Source: Echria macrotheca (lineage: Eukaryota > Ascomycota > Sordariomycetes > Sordariales > Schizotheciaceae). Taken from it: 64,000 nucleotides of DNA. The notes under the pieces were generated by a model. That model did no database searches. It saw nothing but the letters and a program-made list of their open reading frames with translations, and was not told where the DNA came from. The stretch spans positions 1,426,001-1,490,000 of the forward strand of contig MU839831.1 of the NCBI GenBank assembly GCA_030411725.1. Direction: 5' to 3'. The translations under genes and the position numbers were made by a program. Below are positions 1 through 10,636 of this stretch, piece after piece. Within the stretch, counting starts at the first letter, position 1. Each line of letters starts with the position of its first letter.

Positions 1-388
1 AAACCCCCCCTCGCCAGTCAAGTTGAAGAGCAAGGTGCCCCCCAGAGCCTACAATTTACTTTGGGCTTGTGTTTCGTGGTCGCTGGTGATAAGGTATGGG
101 GTTGCGAAGGGAATGGGCAGGTTAATGTGGCAAGTTCATGATGGTGGCGTGTCTGGATACGCCCAACGCGCTCAGGTCCGACCGTGTGGTACAGTTGTGC
201 ATTTCATCCCGTAACATTTTCTTGATTCACCTGATATACGCCGGGACGACGCGAAATGGCCAGATCCAGAGCTGCTGCTGAGAAATGCACCAACATCATG
301 TGCGCGCATATAAGCCTGTCATTCTCACACTTGTGCATCCGGCTCTATTTCCAACTCTTTTACCATCACAGAAACAAGCTCGAATAAA
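1..388. other. Upstream region of the CoADR-rhodanese gene
   Basis: No gene is recognisable here. A TATA-like TATAAG lies at about 309-314, roughly 75 nt before the ATG at 389, so the right part is probably the promoter and 5' leader of the next gene. The short open frame at 23-214 resembles nothing known. Confidence 0.4.
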
Positions 389-2059
389 ATGCCTTCACGC
401 ACCCAAAAAAGAATCGTCATCGTAGGCGGCGTCGCAGGCGGCATGTCCGCCGCCACCCGTCTGCGCCGCCTCGACGAGAAAGCACTCATCACCGTCTTCG
501 AAAAGGGGCCCTACCCGAGCTTCGCAAACTGCGGCATCCCCTACGCGCTGAGCGACGCCATCCCCGACCGCAACTCACTCCTGCTGCAAACGCCCGAGGG
601 CTTCAAGAAGCGGTTCAACGTCGACGTGCTCGTCAACCACGAAGTGACAAGCATCGACCGGGCGGCGCATGCCGTTACTGTTTTGGGTCCAAACAACGAA
701 ACGAAGACCGTGACGTACGATAAGTTGATCCTCGCGCAGGGCGCCGCGCCGCTCACGCCGCCTATCCCGGGCGTGGACCTGCCGCATGTGTTCCATCTCA
801 CCACCATTGGCGATCTCGACGCCGCGAAGGCGTATATCGCCGGACACAAAGCCAAGACGGCCGCGGTGATTGGGGGCGGGTTCATTGGGCTCGAGGCGGC
901 CGAGAATCTGAAGCTGGCGGGCCTGGACGTGACGCTCGTCGAGCTGGCGCCGCATGTCCTCCCGCCGCTGGACGCCGACATGGCCGAGCCGGTCCATGCC
1001 GAGCTGCGACGGAACGGGATTTCGCTCGCCCTCGGTGACGGGGTCGCTAGTATCTCTCCCGACGCCGTGACGACCGCTTCCGGCCGCGTCGTCCCCGCGG
1101 ATGTGGTCTTGCTGGTGCTCGGCGTCCGGCCACGAACCGAGCTCGCGCGGGCCGCCGGACTGCCGATCGGCAAGGCGGGCGGCGTAGTCGTCGACGTGCA
1201 CATGCGCACCGACGATCCGGACATCTACGCTGTCGGCGACATGGTCGAGACGGAACACCGCGTGCTGGGCCTGCCGCGCGTGACGGCGCTCGCCGGCCCC
1301 GCGAACCGCCAGGGCCGGATGGCCGCGGACCACATCTGCGGACGGGCCGTAGGGTACCGCGGCAACGTCGGCAGCGCTGTTGTCAAGGTCTTTGAGATGA
1401 CGGTAGGCGTGGTCGGGTTGTCGGTCCGGGAGCTGAGGAGGATGGGGCTCGATCCGCTGTGGGTGTCTGCGCACCCGCCCGACCACGCGGGATACTATCC
1501 CGGCGCGCATCCGGTGTCGCTCAAGGTTGCGTTCCGGAGGGGTGATGGCCGGTTGCTTGGCGCGCAGGTGATCGGCGCCGCGGGCGTGGATAAGCGCGTC
1601 GATGTGCTTGCGACGGCGATGCAGGCTCACATGTCGATTTTCGATCTCGAACATCTCGAGTTGGCGTATGCGCCGCCGTACGGGTCGGCCAAGGACCCGG
1701 TGAATATGGCGGGTTTTATTGGGGGGAATGTGTTGAGGGGAGATGTGCGGGTCGTGCATGCGGATGAGATGACGGCGGAGGACTTAGAGGGGATGCAGGT
1801 TGTTGATGTGCGCGGGCCGGGCGAGCTGGCCAAGGGGTTTCTAAAGGGGGCGGTGAATATTCCGATCAATACGCTGCGGGAGAATCTGGACAGGTTGGAT
1901 AAGGAGAAGAAGACGCTGGTTTATTGTCAAGTTGGGTATCGTGGGTATCTGGCATACCGTATACTGGAGCAGAGTGGGTTCAAGGACGTGGTTAATCTGG
2001 ATGGCGGGTTCAAAACCGTGGCCCAGAGCGGGTTGACGACATTGCAAGCTTCAAAATAA
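389..2059 (+). CDS. CoA-disulfide reductase-like flavoprotein fused to rhodanese domain
   Basis: A 556-residue intronless protein. The N-terminus has an FAD Rossmann motif (IVGGVAGGMSAATR, about residues 11-24). Next comes the one-cysteine active site SFANCGIPY (Cys48) that marks the CoA-disulfide reductase / NADH oxidase / NAD(P)H polysulfide reductase branch. A second, NAD(P)H-binding motif is VIGGGFIGLEAAE. The segment YGSAKDPVNMAGF is characteristic of CoADR enzymes. The C-terminal third is a rhodanese domain starting near VVDVRGPGEL, with active loop CQVGYRG (Cys513). Known CoADR-RHD fusions in bacteria reduce CoA disulfide, CoA persulfide or polysulfide, so a cytosolic role in persulfide or thiol redox is inferred. 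No targeting peptide is evident. The lack of introns and the bacterial domain fusion suggest horizontal acquisition. The ATG at 389 directly precedes the FAD motif. Confidence 0.9.
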   Translation: MPSRTQKRIVIVGGVAGGMSAATRLRRLDEKALITVFEKGPYPSFANCGIPYALSDAIPDRNSLLLQTPEGFKKRFNVDVLVNHEVTSIDRAAHAVTVLGPNNETKTVTYDKLILAQGAAPLTPPIPGVDLPHVFHLTTIGDLDAAKAYIAGHKAKTAAVIGGGFIGLEAAENLKLAGLDVTLVELAPHVLPPLDADMAEPVHAELRRNGISLALGDGVASISPDAVTTASGRVVPADVVLLVLGVRPRTELARAAGLPIGKAGGVVVDVHMRTDDPDIYAVGDMVETEHRVLGLPRVTALAGPANRQGRMAADHICGRAVGYRGNVGSAVVKVFEMTVGVVGLSVRELRRMGLDPLWVSAHPPDHAGYYPGAHPVSLKVAFRRGDGRLLGAQVIGAAGVDKRVDVLATAMQAHMSIFDLEHLELAYAPPYGSAKDPVNMAGFIGGNVLRGDVRVVHADEMTAEDLEGMQVVDVRGPGELAKGFLKGAVNIPINTLRENLDRLDKEKKTLVYCQVGYRGYLAYRILEQSGFKDVVNLDGGFKTVAQSGLTTLQASK

Positions 2060-2793
2060 CTAGGGGGTGGGCTTTGGATCAGGACGGTCCGGTATGCGCT
2101 TGACAAGGAACAGAATTTATGGCCTGTGCAGAATCCGATGCCTTTGGAAAGAAAGAAAACGCCTGTACGGAATATATCGAATGATAATTTAATACGTTAA
2201 ACGGCGTTTGTTCGTAGAAGAAAAGGTATTGATCTGCTTCCGTGTCATATTCCGGTGTAAGCCAGAGCCCGTCTTTTACCCCCTTTCCCCCCTATGCGAT
2301 TAAATCCGCAATTTTTTTTTAGCTATACGTATCAAGTCTCTCTCACCCACAACTTCCTGCCAGTCAGTCCATTAGCCGCGAAGAACATCTAATAGGGCAT
2401 CAGAAGTTCTGCCAGGGGGGGCAGTGGGGTTGACGTCGGAGGTTCTGAAGGTTCGAAAGAGGAAACTCAGAAACAGCTCAATCCCCGAGCGACGAGAAAT
2501 GCCTGAAAACGATCTTTGTAATAAAAAAGTATCCATTTCGCGACTTCTCGCCAACACTTTATGCCCCTCAGATTCCTGGGGTATAAACCGTAGATCCATC
2601 GACAAACACTCCAAATCGGGTATGCCCCTCGTCCCAGACCGTACGGGGATTGTTATCTCCTCAGTCCTGCAGGCTGCAGGACAGCCAAACCCGAGCGGGG
2701 TAGTTGTTCACACTCCAGTGTATTCCCTCAACTCTCTTTCGTTTTTTTTTCCCGCACTGTATAGTATGCCAGTACCTTAAGCAGTCAGACATC
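2060..2793. other. Intergenic: CoADR 3' side and P450 promoter
   Basis: No gene seen. It holds a T-run near 2310-2320 and a pyrimidine-rich tract at about 2720-2757 just before the P450 start. Small open frames at 2424-2780 and 2372-2614 have no recognisable content. Confidence 0.4.
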
Positions 2794-4470
2794 ATGGCCG
2801 TAGTCGACTTGGCAACCACGCACTACCAGACACTCGTAGCCGGCGCGCTAGCCGTCTCGCTCGTCCTCTTCTGGTTCATCCCGACCGTCCGGCAGTACCT
2901 CCGTCTCCGCCACATCCCCGGACCGTTCAGCTCCGGATTCTCTAAGCTATGGTTGCTACGCGGCACGCTCAGCGGACAACTTCACCTCAAATTCTACGAG
3001 GCAAACCAGAAATATGGGTCCATCGCGCGCATCGCGCCCAACGAGGTGATCACCAGCGACCCCAAGCTGCTCCGGCACATCCTAGCCGTGCGGTCTCCCT
3101 ACCAGCGTTCCGACTGGTACCTGGCTCTGCGCTTCAACCCGCACCGCGATAATCTCATTACGCTCCTCGACGATGACGAGCACACCAAGCTGCGGGCCAA
3201 GATGGCCGCCGGGGTACTTCCCTCTCCCCTTCTCATCGTCCGCAAGCCACAGACTAACACACCCAAGTACTCGGGCCGCGAGGTGGACAACCTGGAGCAC
3301 CGCATCGACCGCAACATCCTAGCGCTGGCCAACCTCATCGCGACCAAATACATGCCAGCCAACAAGGCATTCGACTTTGGCCGCAAGGCGCAGTACTTCA
3401 CCCTCGACGCACTCTCCGACATCGCCTTCGGCCGCATCTTCGGCTTCCTCGCCTCCGACTCGGACATGTACGCCTACCTCGAGACCATGGAACAGCAGCT
3501 CACCGCCATCGCCGTGTCCATCGTCTACCCCTGGATCGTCTCGGTCGTGGCCTCGCCGCTCTTCGCGCGCCTCCTGCCCTCGCACCACGACGCCCTCGGC
3601 TTCGGGCGCATCATGGGCATTGCGCGCGACACCGTCGCGGCACGATTCCAGGGGGATAGTACCGACAAACTCAAACACGTCGCCGACGACGCGCCGCGCG
3701 ACATGCTCGGCTCCTTCCTCGCCCACGGTCTCACCCGCGACGAGGCCGAGTCCGAGGTTTTGCTTCAGATCATCGCAGGCTCAGATACAACGGCGACGGC
3801 GATCCGGGCTACGGCGCTGTACCTTGCTACGAACCCGCGCGTCCTGTCACGGCTGCGTGCCGAGTTGGAAAGTACCGCTCATGCAAACCGGCCGTGGGAC
3901 GAGGTCATCTCGTATGCGGACGCGCTCAAGTTGCCCTACCTGCAGGCTGTTATCAAGGAGGGCCTGCGCATCTTCCCGCCCGCGACGTCGCCCGTGCCGA
4001 AACTCGTCCCGCCGTCGGGGGATACCTGGGACGGCGTCTACCTGCCGCCCGGGACCAAGGTTGGGTATTGCGCGTGGGGTGTGTTTCGCCGACCGGATGT
4101 TTGGGGCGATGATGCCGATGAGTTTCGGCCGGAGAGATGGCTGGTCGAGGACGGAGCCGATCCGGCGAAGGTGAAGGAGATGGATGCGACACTGGATCTG
4201 CATTTCGGGCTGGGGAGGTGGCAGTGTCTGGGGAAGGGGGTTGCGTTTATGGAGCTGAACAAGATATTTGTTGAGGTGAGTTATTACGAAGTGTGTCTTT
4301 GGTTTGTCGTCATCAGGTACTGACATCGTCTTTCCCTGTAGCTCTTCCGGAGGTTCGATCTTGCCGTCTTGAATCCTGACAAACCCTGGGAGTCGCGGAA
4401 CACTGGGCTATTTATCCAGTCGGAATTCTGGATGAAGGCGACATTGCGTGAGGGAATCAAACCAACGTGA
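2794..4470 (+). CDS. Cytochrome P450, pisatin demethylase-like
   Basis: Proposed exons 2794-3213, 3268-4275 and 4342-4470 give 518 residues, a normal fungal P450 length. An N-terminal membrane anchor (about residues 12-32) is followed by the proline hinge HIPGPF. The I-helix AGSDTTAT, K-helix KEGLRIF (ExxR), FRPERW and heme loop FGLGRWQCLG (Cys about 460) are all present, so it should be a catalytically competent ER-bound monooxygenase. The closest family impression is pisatin demethylase-like fungal P450s. The substrate cannot be read from the sequence. Intron 1 (54 nt) is a multiple of three and contains no stop, so unspliced mRNA stays in frame. Its removal restores the contiguous AAG-YSGREVDNLE segment. 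Intron 2 is 66 nt and must be removed to reach the true C-terminus. The ATG at 2794 is preferred over an upstream in-frame start because the anchor begins there. Confidence 0.9.
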
Positions 4471-4858
4471 TGGAAGGGGTATTTGGAGTGGGTGTTACAA
4501 GTGGAGTTGAGAAAGCCCTGTTGCTAAGGATGCTTGTTTGTGGAAGAGAGGATGGCCCGGTGGCCATGGCTAAAAATACAGTTGCTGTGGTCCGTGTGTT
4601 CCCTGCCTGGCCTAACACTCGGCATTGTTTCCCCAGGGAACCTATCTCAGCTATCAAGAAACATAGAACAGATTGTGACCTGCATCTATTTGGAGGTCTT
4701 ATGTCCACGTCAACCACATCTGAACTTTTGTTGAGTGACCGATGAAGAAGATGGATATGACCGATAACGCTGGCCAACTGTGTTTGTTGGGTTGACAAAT
4801 GGATGGTTCGGTGCTTGATGGGTGAAATTTTGAGCCCAGACTTTCAACAACCGAAAAG
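4471..4858. other. Intergenic between P450 and tRNA-Trp
   Basis: Nothing recognisable. Short overlapping open frames on both strands show no family features. The end nearest 4858 would be the 5' flank of the tRNA gene. Confidence 0.4.
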
Positions 4859-4985
4859 GGCCTTGTGGCGCAACGTACGTTCATTTCACCATCCATCCGG
4901 ATGAATTCTTCGCTAACAACTCCAAACAGGGTAGCGCGTTCGACTCCAGATCGAAAGGTTATCCGTTCAAATCGGGTCAGGGTCA
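4859..4985 (+). tRNA. tRNA-Trp(CCA): tRNA-Trp (CCA) with a 55-nt insert in the D-loop
   Basis: Removing 4875-4929 leaves a complete tRNA of about 72 nt. The acceptor stem is GGCCTTG (4859-4865) with CAGGGTC (4978-4984), using two G:U pairs, and the discriminator is A4985. The D-stem is GCGC/GCGC and the restored D-loop AACGGTA has the invariant GG. The anticodon arm is TTCGA-CTCCAGA-TCGAA, giving anticodon CCA. The T-arm is ATCCG-TTCAAAT-CGGGT, and the B-box-like GTTCAAATC is intact. A run of seven T follows at 4991-4997. There is no intron in the anticodon loop, the usual place for a nuclear tRNA intron. The insert splits the A box. It may be a functional gene with an unusual intron or a disrupted copy. 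The intact pairing throughout favours function. Confidence 0.85.
4875..4929 (+). other. Putative spliceosomal-type intron inside the tRNA-Trp D-loop
   Basis: The 55-nt insert begins GTACGT, carries GCTAAC at 4912-4917 and ends AAACAG at 4929. Branch-to-acceptor spacing and overall length match the protein-gene introns in this window. Exact excision regenerates AAC-GGTA, a standard D-loop. That it is spliced is inference. A tRNA-endonuclease substrate or an inert insertion are the alternatives. Confidence 0.55.
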
Positions 4986-4990
4986 CATTC

Positions 4991-4997
4991 TTTTTTT
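4991..4997 (+). terminator. Pol III terminator of tRNA-Trp
   Basis: A run of seven T starts six bases after the discriminator base, the expected position and form for RNA polymerase III termination. Confidence 0.75.
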
Positions 4998-7065
4998 GGA
5001 GAATTCATTTGAGAAAGCCACGTTTTCTCTTGTTCTGGTTTTTTTTGGTACTCACTAGCATTGCTGAAAGAAAACGTAAAGTGATCAAGAGTTATGTGGA
5101 AGATAAGGTAACTTGAATGTGACTACGGACAGAAGCCGTTCAGAGTTATTTTTCAACCCCACTCCCGACGGTCTGCTCGGAGGAGCAAGACCACAAATCA
5201 CCTTAAACTTGCTCAACGCATAGATCGATTGAGACCTTGACCCTCGCCGGAGCGCCTTGAACTATTGCCGCTTCCCGGATGTCCTCCCACCGTCTCCCAG
5301 CCGGTGGAGGAATCGTTCAAGTTGAAATAAGAACCGGTGAACGCACTGTATCGCCAGTGCACGTCCCTCCTACCTACCTAATCGGTATCGGAGGCCGCAC
5401 CCGGCAGCAGGGAGAGACCGGGTCCGGACCATGGCGCCGATCTGTCTAGCCGACGTCGGAGCGTCACGGTGCTCTTCTGCCCCGGCACCTCCATCTCGTC
5501 ATCCGCCCATGTTTGCCATGTTACTCAGGTTCCGTGACCGGGTCAGCCGTCATAGCAAAAGAATCATTACCCTGAATAAAAAACCGGGCTGATGAGGGTC
5601 CAGAGCGACCAGTTTGCATTTTGTCAAACTGTCCGAAAAAAAAAGCGTAGGAAGTAGGTCTCGGCTGTCGGCTGGGGTCACGGCGATATGGATGCAACGG
5701 TGTCCGGTCCGGTGATGCCACCATCCCGCACCTGCGCCGCCGTTGAAATTGCCGCAGCTGATCCGATCTCATTTATTCACCCCGGTGCAAGCAACCAGCG
5801 GATCGATCCGCAACAGGCAACTGGAAGTCCGGTGCGATCGATTTGCTGGCATCTTCTTTGCCGTTTTTTAAGATCTATCGGAGATGCCCGCTGATCTTCT
5901 GTGTCGGCGGTCACTCGGTGAGAGGTTGCAGTCGCCCAAGCAATACAGCATCACGTAGTGCAATGATGCTCTGGTTCAAATAAGGGAAAGGAAAAAAAAT
6001 AGGGGTGCTCCTCAGTTTTTGTCTCAAATGCTTGTGTCGTGCAAGTTTGCCCCGGTCACAAAACCAGCTTTTTCCCTCGTGCGCGTGCCCGTGTGAGCCG
6101 CGAGCCCGTCCGAACCATTGGCCCGTCCGGAAACAATGGCCCGGCCGGGGACCCATGCGGAGGGAAAACAGAATGTCGGACCGCGGTGGTCGGCCGTGGG
6201 ACGAGGCAAACCTTGTATTTCTTGTCGAACCTCGGTCTCTTTTCTTGTGGATGGAAACCCGAACACATCCCAAACCCCACAGATCGGCGGCTCGGAAATA
6301 AAACCCAGAGTTTGGTCGGTGGCTGCCACGTGTGGTGTTCCTTAATTCGAACCGCAACCACCAACGATTGGTTATGTGAGCATACGGGGAAATAAAGGTC
6401 AGCATACGGATTGGTTGAGCGGGCATACAGCGCTGTTAGGTGAGCATACGCCGCTGTCATTCGGGCGCCGGTGAAACAGCAACCCTACCCCCTATTCTGA
6501 TTTGATCAGGGGCAAAATGGGAGGGGTTAACCGCCGCTTCAGCGGTATGCAAAAGGAAGACTAAAGAAAAAAAAAGTGGAGGCGGCCACCGCATCATCCC
6601 GTCACAGCCGATGCTCGTCACGGGTTACCACCGACACCAGGCCGCGTGAGGGCCATGCTGATATGGTCCTCTGCAGAAAGCGCATGCACAACCCGACCGG
6701 CATATGGCCCCCCTTCTCGACGGTGATGATGCCAAGAGAGAAGACCATGGCTCGCAGTGCTGCATTTTGCTGTTGTGGTGCCCTTGGGGCGCAGGAGTTG
6801 ATATAGTCGTAGATGAAGTGCCCAACCAGCTTCGCAATTAAACATGCGAGCCTATCGCCCACTGCTCATCACACCTGCCCGTTGTGTACCCCCCGGTGTT
6901 GGACCGCGGCCGCAAGACAGATTGGCTGGATGTAATCCATTTTTTTTGTTTGAATCGTTCAGCATGTGGGCCACTAGCTCCGCCGACTTTAAATTCTCGC
7001 CTCCCCGGAACTTCCTTCTTGGGCCCTTCTATGCATCGAGGAAGTTACGTCCGAAAGAGGTCGCC
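4998..7065. other. 2-kb intergenic region upstream of the GH31 gene
   Basis: No convincing gene. Overlapping open frames at 5911-6460 on both strands have no recognisable domain. A degenerate direct repeat occupies about 6366-6450 (GATTGGTT followed by GAGC/GCATACG units). The right end must hold the GH31 promoter; no clear TATA box was found. Confidence 0.4.
6366..6450. repeat. Degenerate direct repeat with GAGCATACG units
   Basis: Two imperfect units of about 43-48 nt each begin GATTGGTT and contain two GAGC/CAGC...CATAC elements, giving four CATAC-containing elements in about 75 nt. The function is unknown. Confidence 0.45.
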
Positions 7066-9686
7066 ATGGTTGTTCTCGGCTTTCTCACCATCGTCTTGGT
7101 GCTGGGCACAACGACGGCCTTGACGATACCCAAAAACAGGCATACGCCTCGCTCTTCTGCGTGTCCTGGCTATGTGGCGACCGACGTCACCCAGGGCGAT
7201 TCGTACCTCACTGCCTCGTTGACGCTTGCCGGAGCTTGCAACCTGTACAGCAAAGATATAAGCAACCTTCGGTTATTAGTTGAGTACCAAACGGGTAAAA
7301 TGGCCCGCCCCAGATTTTTGCTGGAGACACGCTGACTCCCCTATCAGATTCGCGACTCCATGTGCTTATCGAGGACGCAGACTACCAAGTCTACCAGGTG
7401 CAGGAGAATGTGTTCCCTCGACCGCGATCGCAGGGCGCAACGGTGGGAAGCTCGGCACTGCAGTTCTCGTACACCAAGGATCCCTTCTCTTTCAAAGTAA
7501 CCAGAAAGAAGTCGGGCGAGGTCCTGTTTGACAGCTCGTCGATGCCGCTTGTCTTTGAAACTCAGTATGTCCGGTTGCGCACACTGCTGCCGCAGAATGC
7601 AAGTCTCTATGGGCTCGGGGAGCACTCGGACAGCTTACGACTGCCGGCAAGTGGGTACAAACGGACGCTTTGGAATGCCGAGTCGCCATTCATCCCCCGG
7701 AACTCCAACCTCTACGGCTCTCATCCCATTTACTTTGACCACCGTGGCGGATCCGGCACCCACGGCGTCTTCCTGCTGAGTGCCAGCGGTATGGACATCG
7801 TCATTGACCAGGAAGACGGGCAGCGATATCTCGAATACAATACGATCGGAGGCGTGCTCGACTTCTACTTCCTTGCAGGTCCCAACCCGTCGGATGTGAG
7901 CAAGCAGTATGCCGAGGTGGCGGGACTACCGGCGATGATGCCGTACTGGACGCTGGGCTTCCACCAGTGCAAGTACGGGTGGCCCAATATCGACTATGTA
8001 GCTGAAGTGGCAGCCAACTACTCGGCCGCGGGAATTCCGCTCGAGACCATGTGGGGCGATATCGACTACATGGACCAACACCAGGACTTCACCACTGATC
8101 CCAACCAGTTCCCCTTGGACCGGGTCCGCGACTTTGTCAATACGCTGCACCATAACAACCAGCATTACATCCAAATCCTTGATCCCGGGATTCATTACCA
8201 GGCCGGGTACGGGCCGTTCGACCGCGGCGCCGAACAGGGAGCCTTCCTCAAGGCCGCCGGCGGATCGTGGTATCGCGGTCGGCAGTGGGCCGGCGAGGTC
8301 GTGTGGCCCGACTGGTTTGCGCCGGGGACCCAACAGTGGTGGACGAGCGAGATCATGAGCTTTTACGACCCCACAAAGGGCGTGCCGGCCGATGCGCTGT
8401 GGGTGGACATGGACGAGGCGTCCAACATGTGCGGCGACATCCACTGCATGGGCGACGCAAGCACGGCAGCGGCAGCGTCAGCGAACGCGAACGTCTCGGG
8501 TGACCACTTCAGCCCGCTTGTGCCCCCAACACAGTCGAAGCTCAGGCTGGGCCTCGGCGGGCGCGACCTGTTCTCGCCGGGTTACCGCATTGCCAACCAC
8601 GTCGGCGACCTGAGCTCGGGGGCCCTGTTCACCAACGTGACCAATGCCGACGGCTCCCGCCAGTACGACACTCACAACCTGTACGGGCACATGATGGCCG
8701 GTGCGACGGCTACCGCCCTGCAATCGCTCCACCCGGGGAAGAGGCCGTTCGTGCTCACGCGCTCGACCTTCGCCGGCACCGGCCGGCACGCGGCCCACTG
8801 GTTCGGCGACAACGCGTCGACATGGGACGACTACCGGACCGCCATCACCCAGCTGCTTGCGTTTGCCGGCATGCATGCTATGCCCATGGTCGGCTCCGAC
8901 GTGTGCGGCTTCAACCGCGAGACCACCGAGCACCTCTGCGCGCGGTGGGCCATGCTGGGAGCCTTTCAGCCCTTTTATCGCAACCACGCAGACATCTCGT
9001 CGCCCAGCCAGGAGTTTTACCGCTGGCCTCTGGTCACTGACGCGGCCAAGCGCGCCATCGATGCCCGCTACCGCCTGCTCGATTATTTCTACACGGCCCT
9101 GCACGCCGCCAGCACCACCGGCGCTCCCGTGGCTGCACCGCTGTGGTTCGGGTGGCCCGGGGACGACGCCGCGGCAGGTGTGCAGACTCAGTGGCTGTGG
9201 GGCGACGCACTGCTCGTCTCGCCTGTCGTTGACGACGAAGCTACCGGCGTCGACATTTACCTGCCCAATGACGTCTTTTATGACTTTTGGACGGGCGACC
9301 GTGTTCGTGGACAGGGCGGCGTTGTGAGGAAGGAGAATGTCGACTGGACGGAGATCCCGGTGCACTTTAGGGGGGGCTACATCGTGCCCATGAGAACTCG
9401 CTCGGCGAACACGACCACCGATGTGCGGAATCAAGACTTCACCATTGTTGTTGCGCCCGGGCTCGACGGCAAGGCCACCGGCTCCCTATATCTCGATGAT
9501 GGCGTCAGCTTGGACTCGGCCAAATCAGAGATTGTTTTCAGCTGGGATGGCAAGAAGTTCGAGGCTTCCGGGACTTTCGGGTACGCCACCGACGTCGTTG
9601 TCGAGAGTGTTCGGATCCTCGGCGATACCTCGACGACCAAGACAGGTCCTTGGGGGTTGCGAAAGGGATTCAGTTTCAATCTTTAG
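7066..9686 (+). CDS. Secreted GH31 alpha-glucosidase (AgdC-like)
   Basis: Exons 7066-7294 and 7348-9686 give 855 residues. The ATG at 7066 sits in a good context (gtcgccATGG) and opens a signal peptide (MVVLGFLTIVLVLG...). Splicing the 53-nt intron joins VEYQT to DSRLHVLIEDADYQVYQV, matching the N-terminal beta-sandwich of fungal GH31 enzymes. The catalytic nucleophile is the first Asp of WVDMDEASNM (about Asp430) and the acid/base is in HWFGDN (about Asp564). The substrate-pocket segment PFYRNHAD is present. The enzyme should hydrolyse alpha-glucosidic bonds of maltose or oligosaccharides outside the cell. It converges on a hexose transporter gene 950 bp away, consistent with glucose release next to uptake. 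AgdC-type enzymes have been described as having broad glucosidase activity, so exact specificity is open. Confidence 0.93.
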
Positions 9687-10636
9687 CTTGCATTCGGCCG
9701 GATTTTGCATTTTGCATAGGAGGAGTAAGGCTGCATGGAGTAAACGGGCGTGGTATGGATTCCATCAGAACTTAGTGTCCAGGCTTCTGAGGTGTATGCT
9801 ATTCTCGCATGACTGCGCTCTGAATAATCTTATTTGTTACTCTCCACACCTGCGTCTCGTTTCTTCTGCGTGCTACTGACCTCGACGCAGGATTCTGACG
9901 CCGCCGTCCACCTGTTTCGAGAAAAGTTAGCGACGCTTCGACTGATCTTCTCTGTGCTCTGTGATCGTCTGTAAAAGCACTATATCTGGACAGAACGGGG
10001 GTCATACAATGGAACGACTGCCTCAGCCGTCGGTGGTGGTCTGGCACGTGGAACGCGGGGAATTCACGGATTTGAACTGTTTTGGGAAATCGGTGTGGAA
10101 GAGTGTGGAAAGGTATTGCCGCACCATTGAGCAATCAAGGGCGACCCGCACCTTCCCTTGAATAACTTCCACCCACCTGCCCACCCTCGTCGACGAAATC
10201 TTTTCTCCCAGACACACACCACTGCGAATATTCGACCACAACTTTCACGCGAGCGACGGGAAGACATGAATGGAAATGCCATGACTTAATTGCAGAGCAT
10301 GCTAATTATAAGAGATTTATGTACAGTGGGTACAGCCGAAGGAAGGAGGAAACGCACGACGATGGCTCGCAACCCGCCCGCATCCTCGGATCCAACTCCT
10401 ACCCCGCCAGAGAATATCAGACAGCCGCCCTAATAACCCCTCGTTGGCGTCTCGTCAAAGCATCATCGTCATGCGTCCCCCAACTCCTCGGGGTATGTAC
10501 TACGGGTTGGGGTATCCTATATCAAGCATCCGAAAGACGCCATATTTTTTTCCAGGTTTTCAAACATTGGGTTGTGGTCGCCACACAGAGCTTCCGGCGA
10601 GCGAAAGCCGGTGCGGCGGAATTATATATTGCACAA
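9687..10636. other. Intergenic between convergent GH31 and transporter genes
   Basis: The 3' flanks of two convergent genes meet here. Nothing else is recognisable. Small frames at 9799-10282 lack any family feature. Confidence 0.4.

Noticed and set aside
6335..6365. Minus-strand GGTTCGAATT resembling a B box
   Set aside because: The flanking bases do not form a T-stem and no acceptor or anticodon arm is present.
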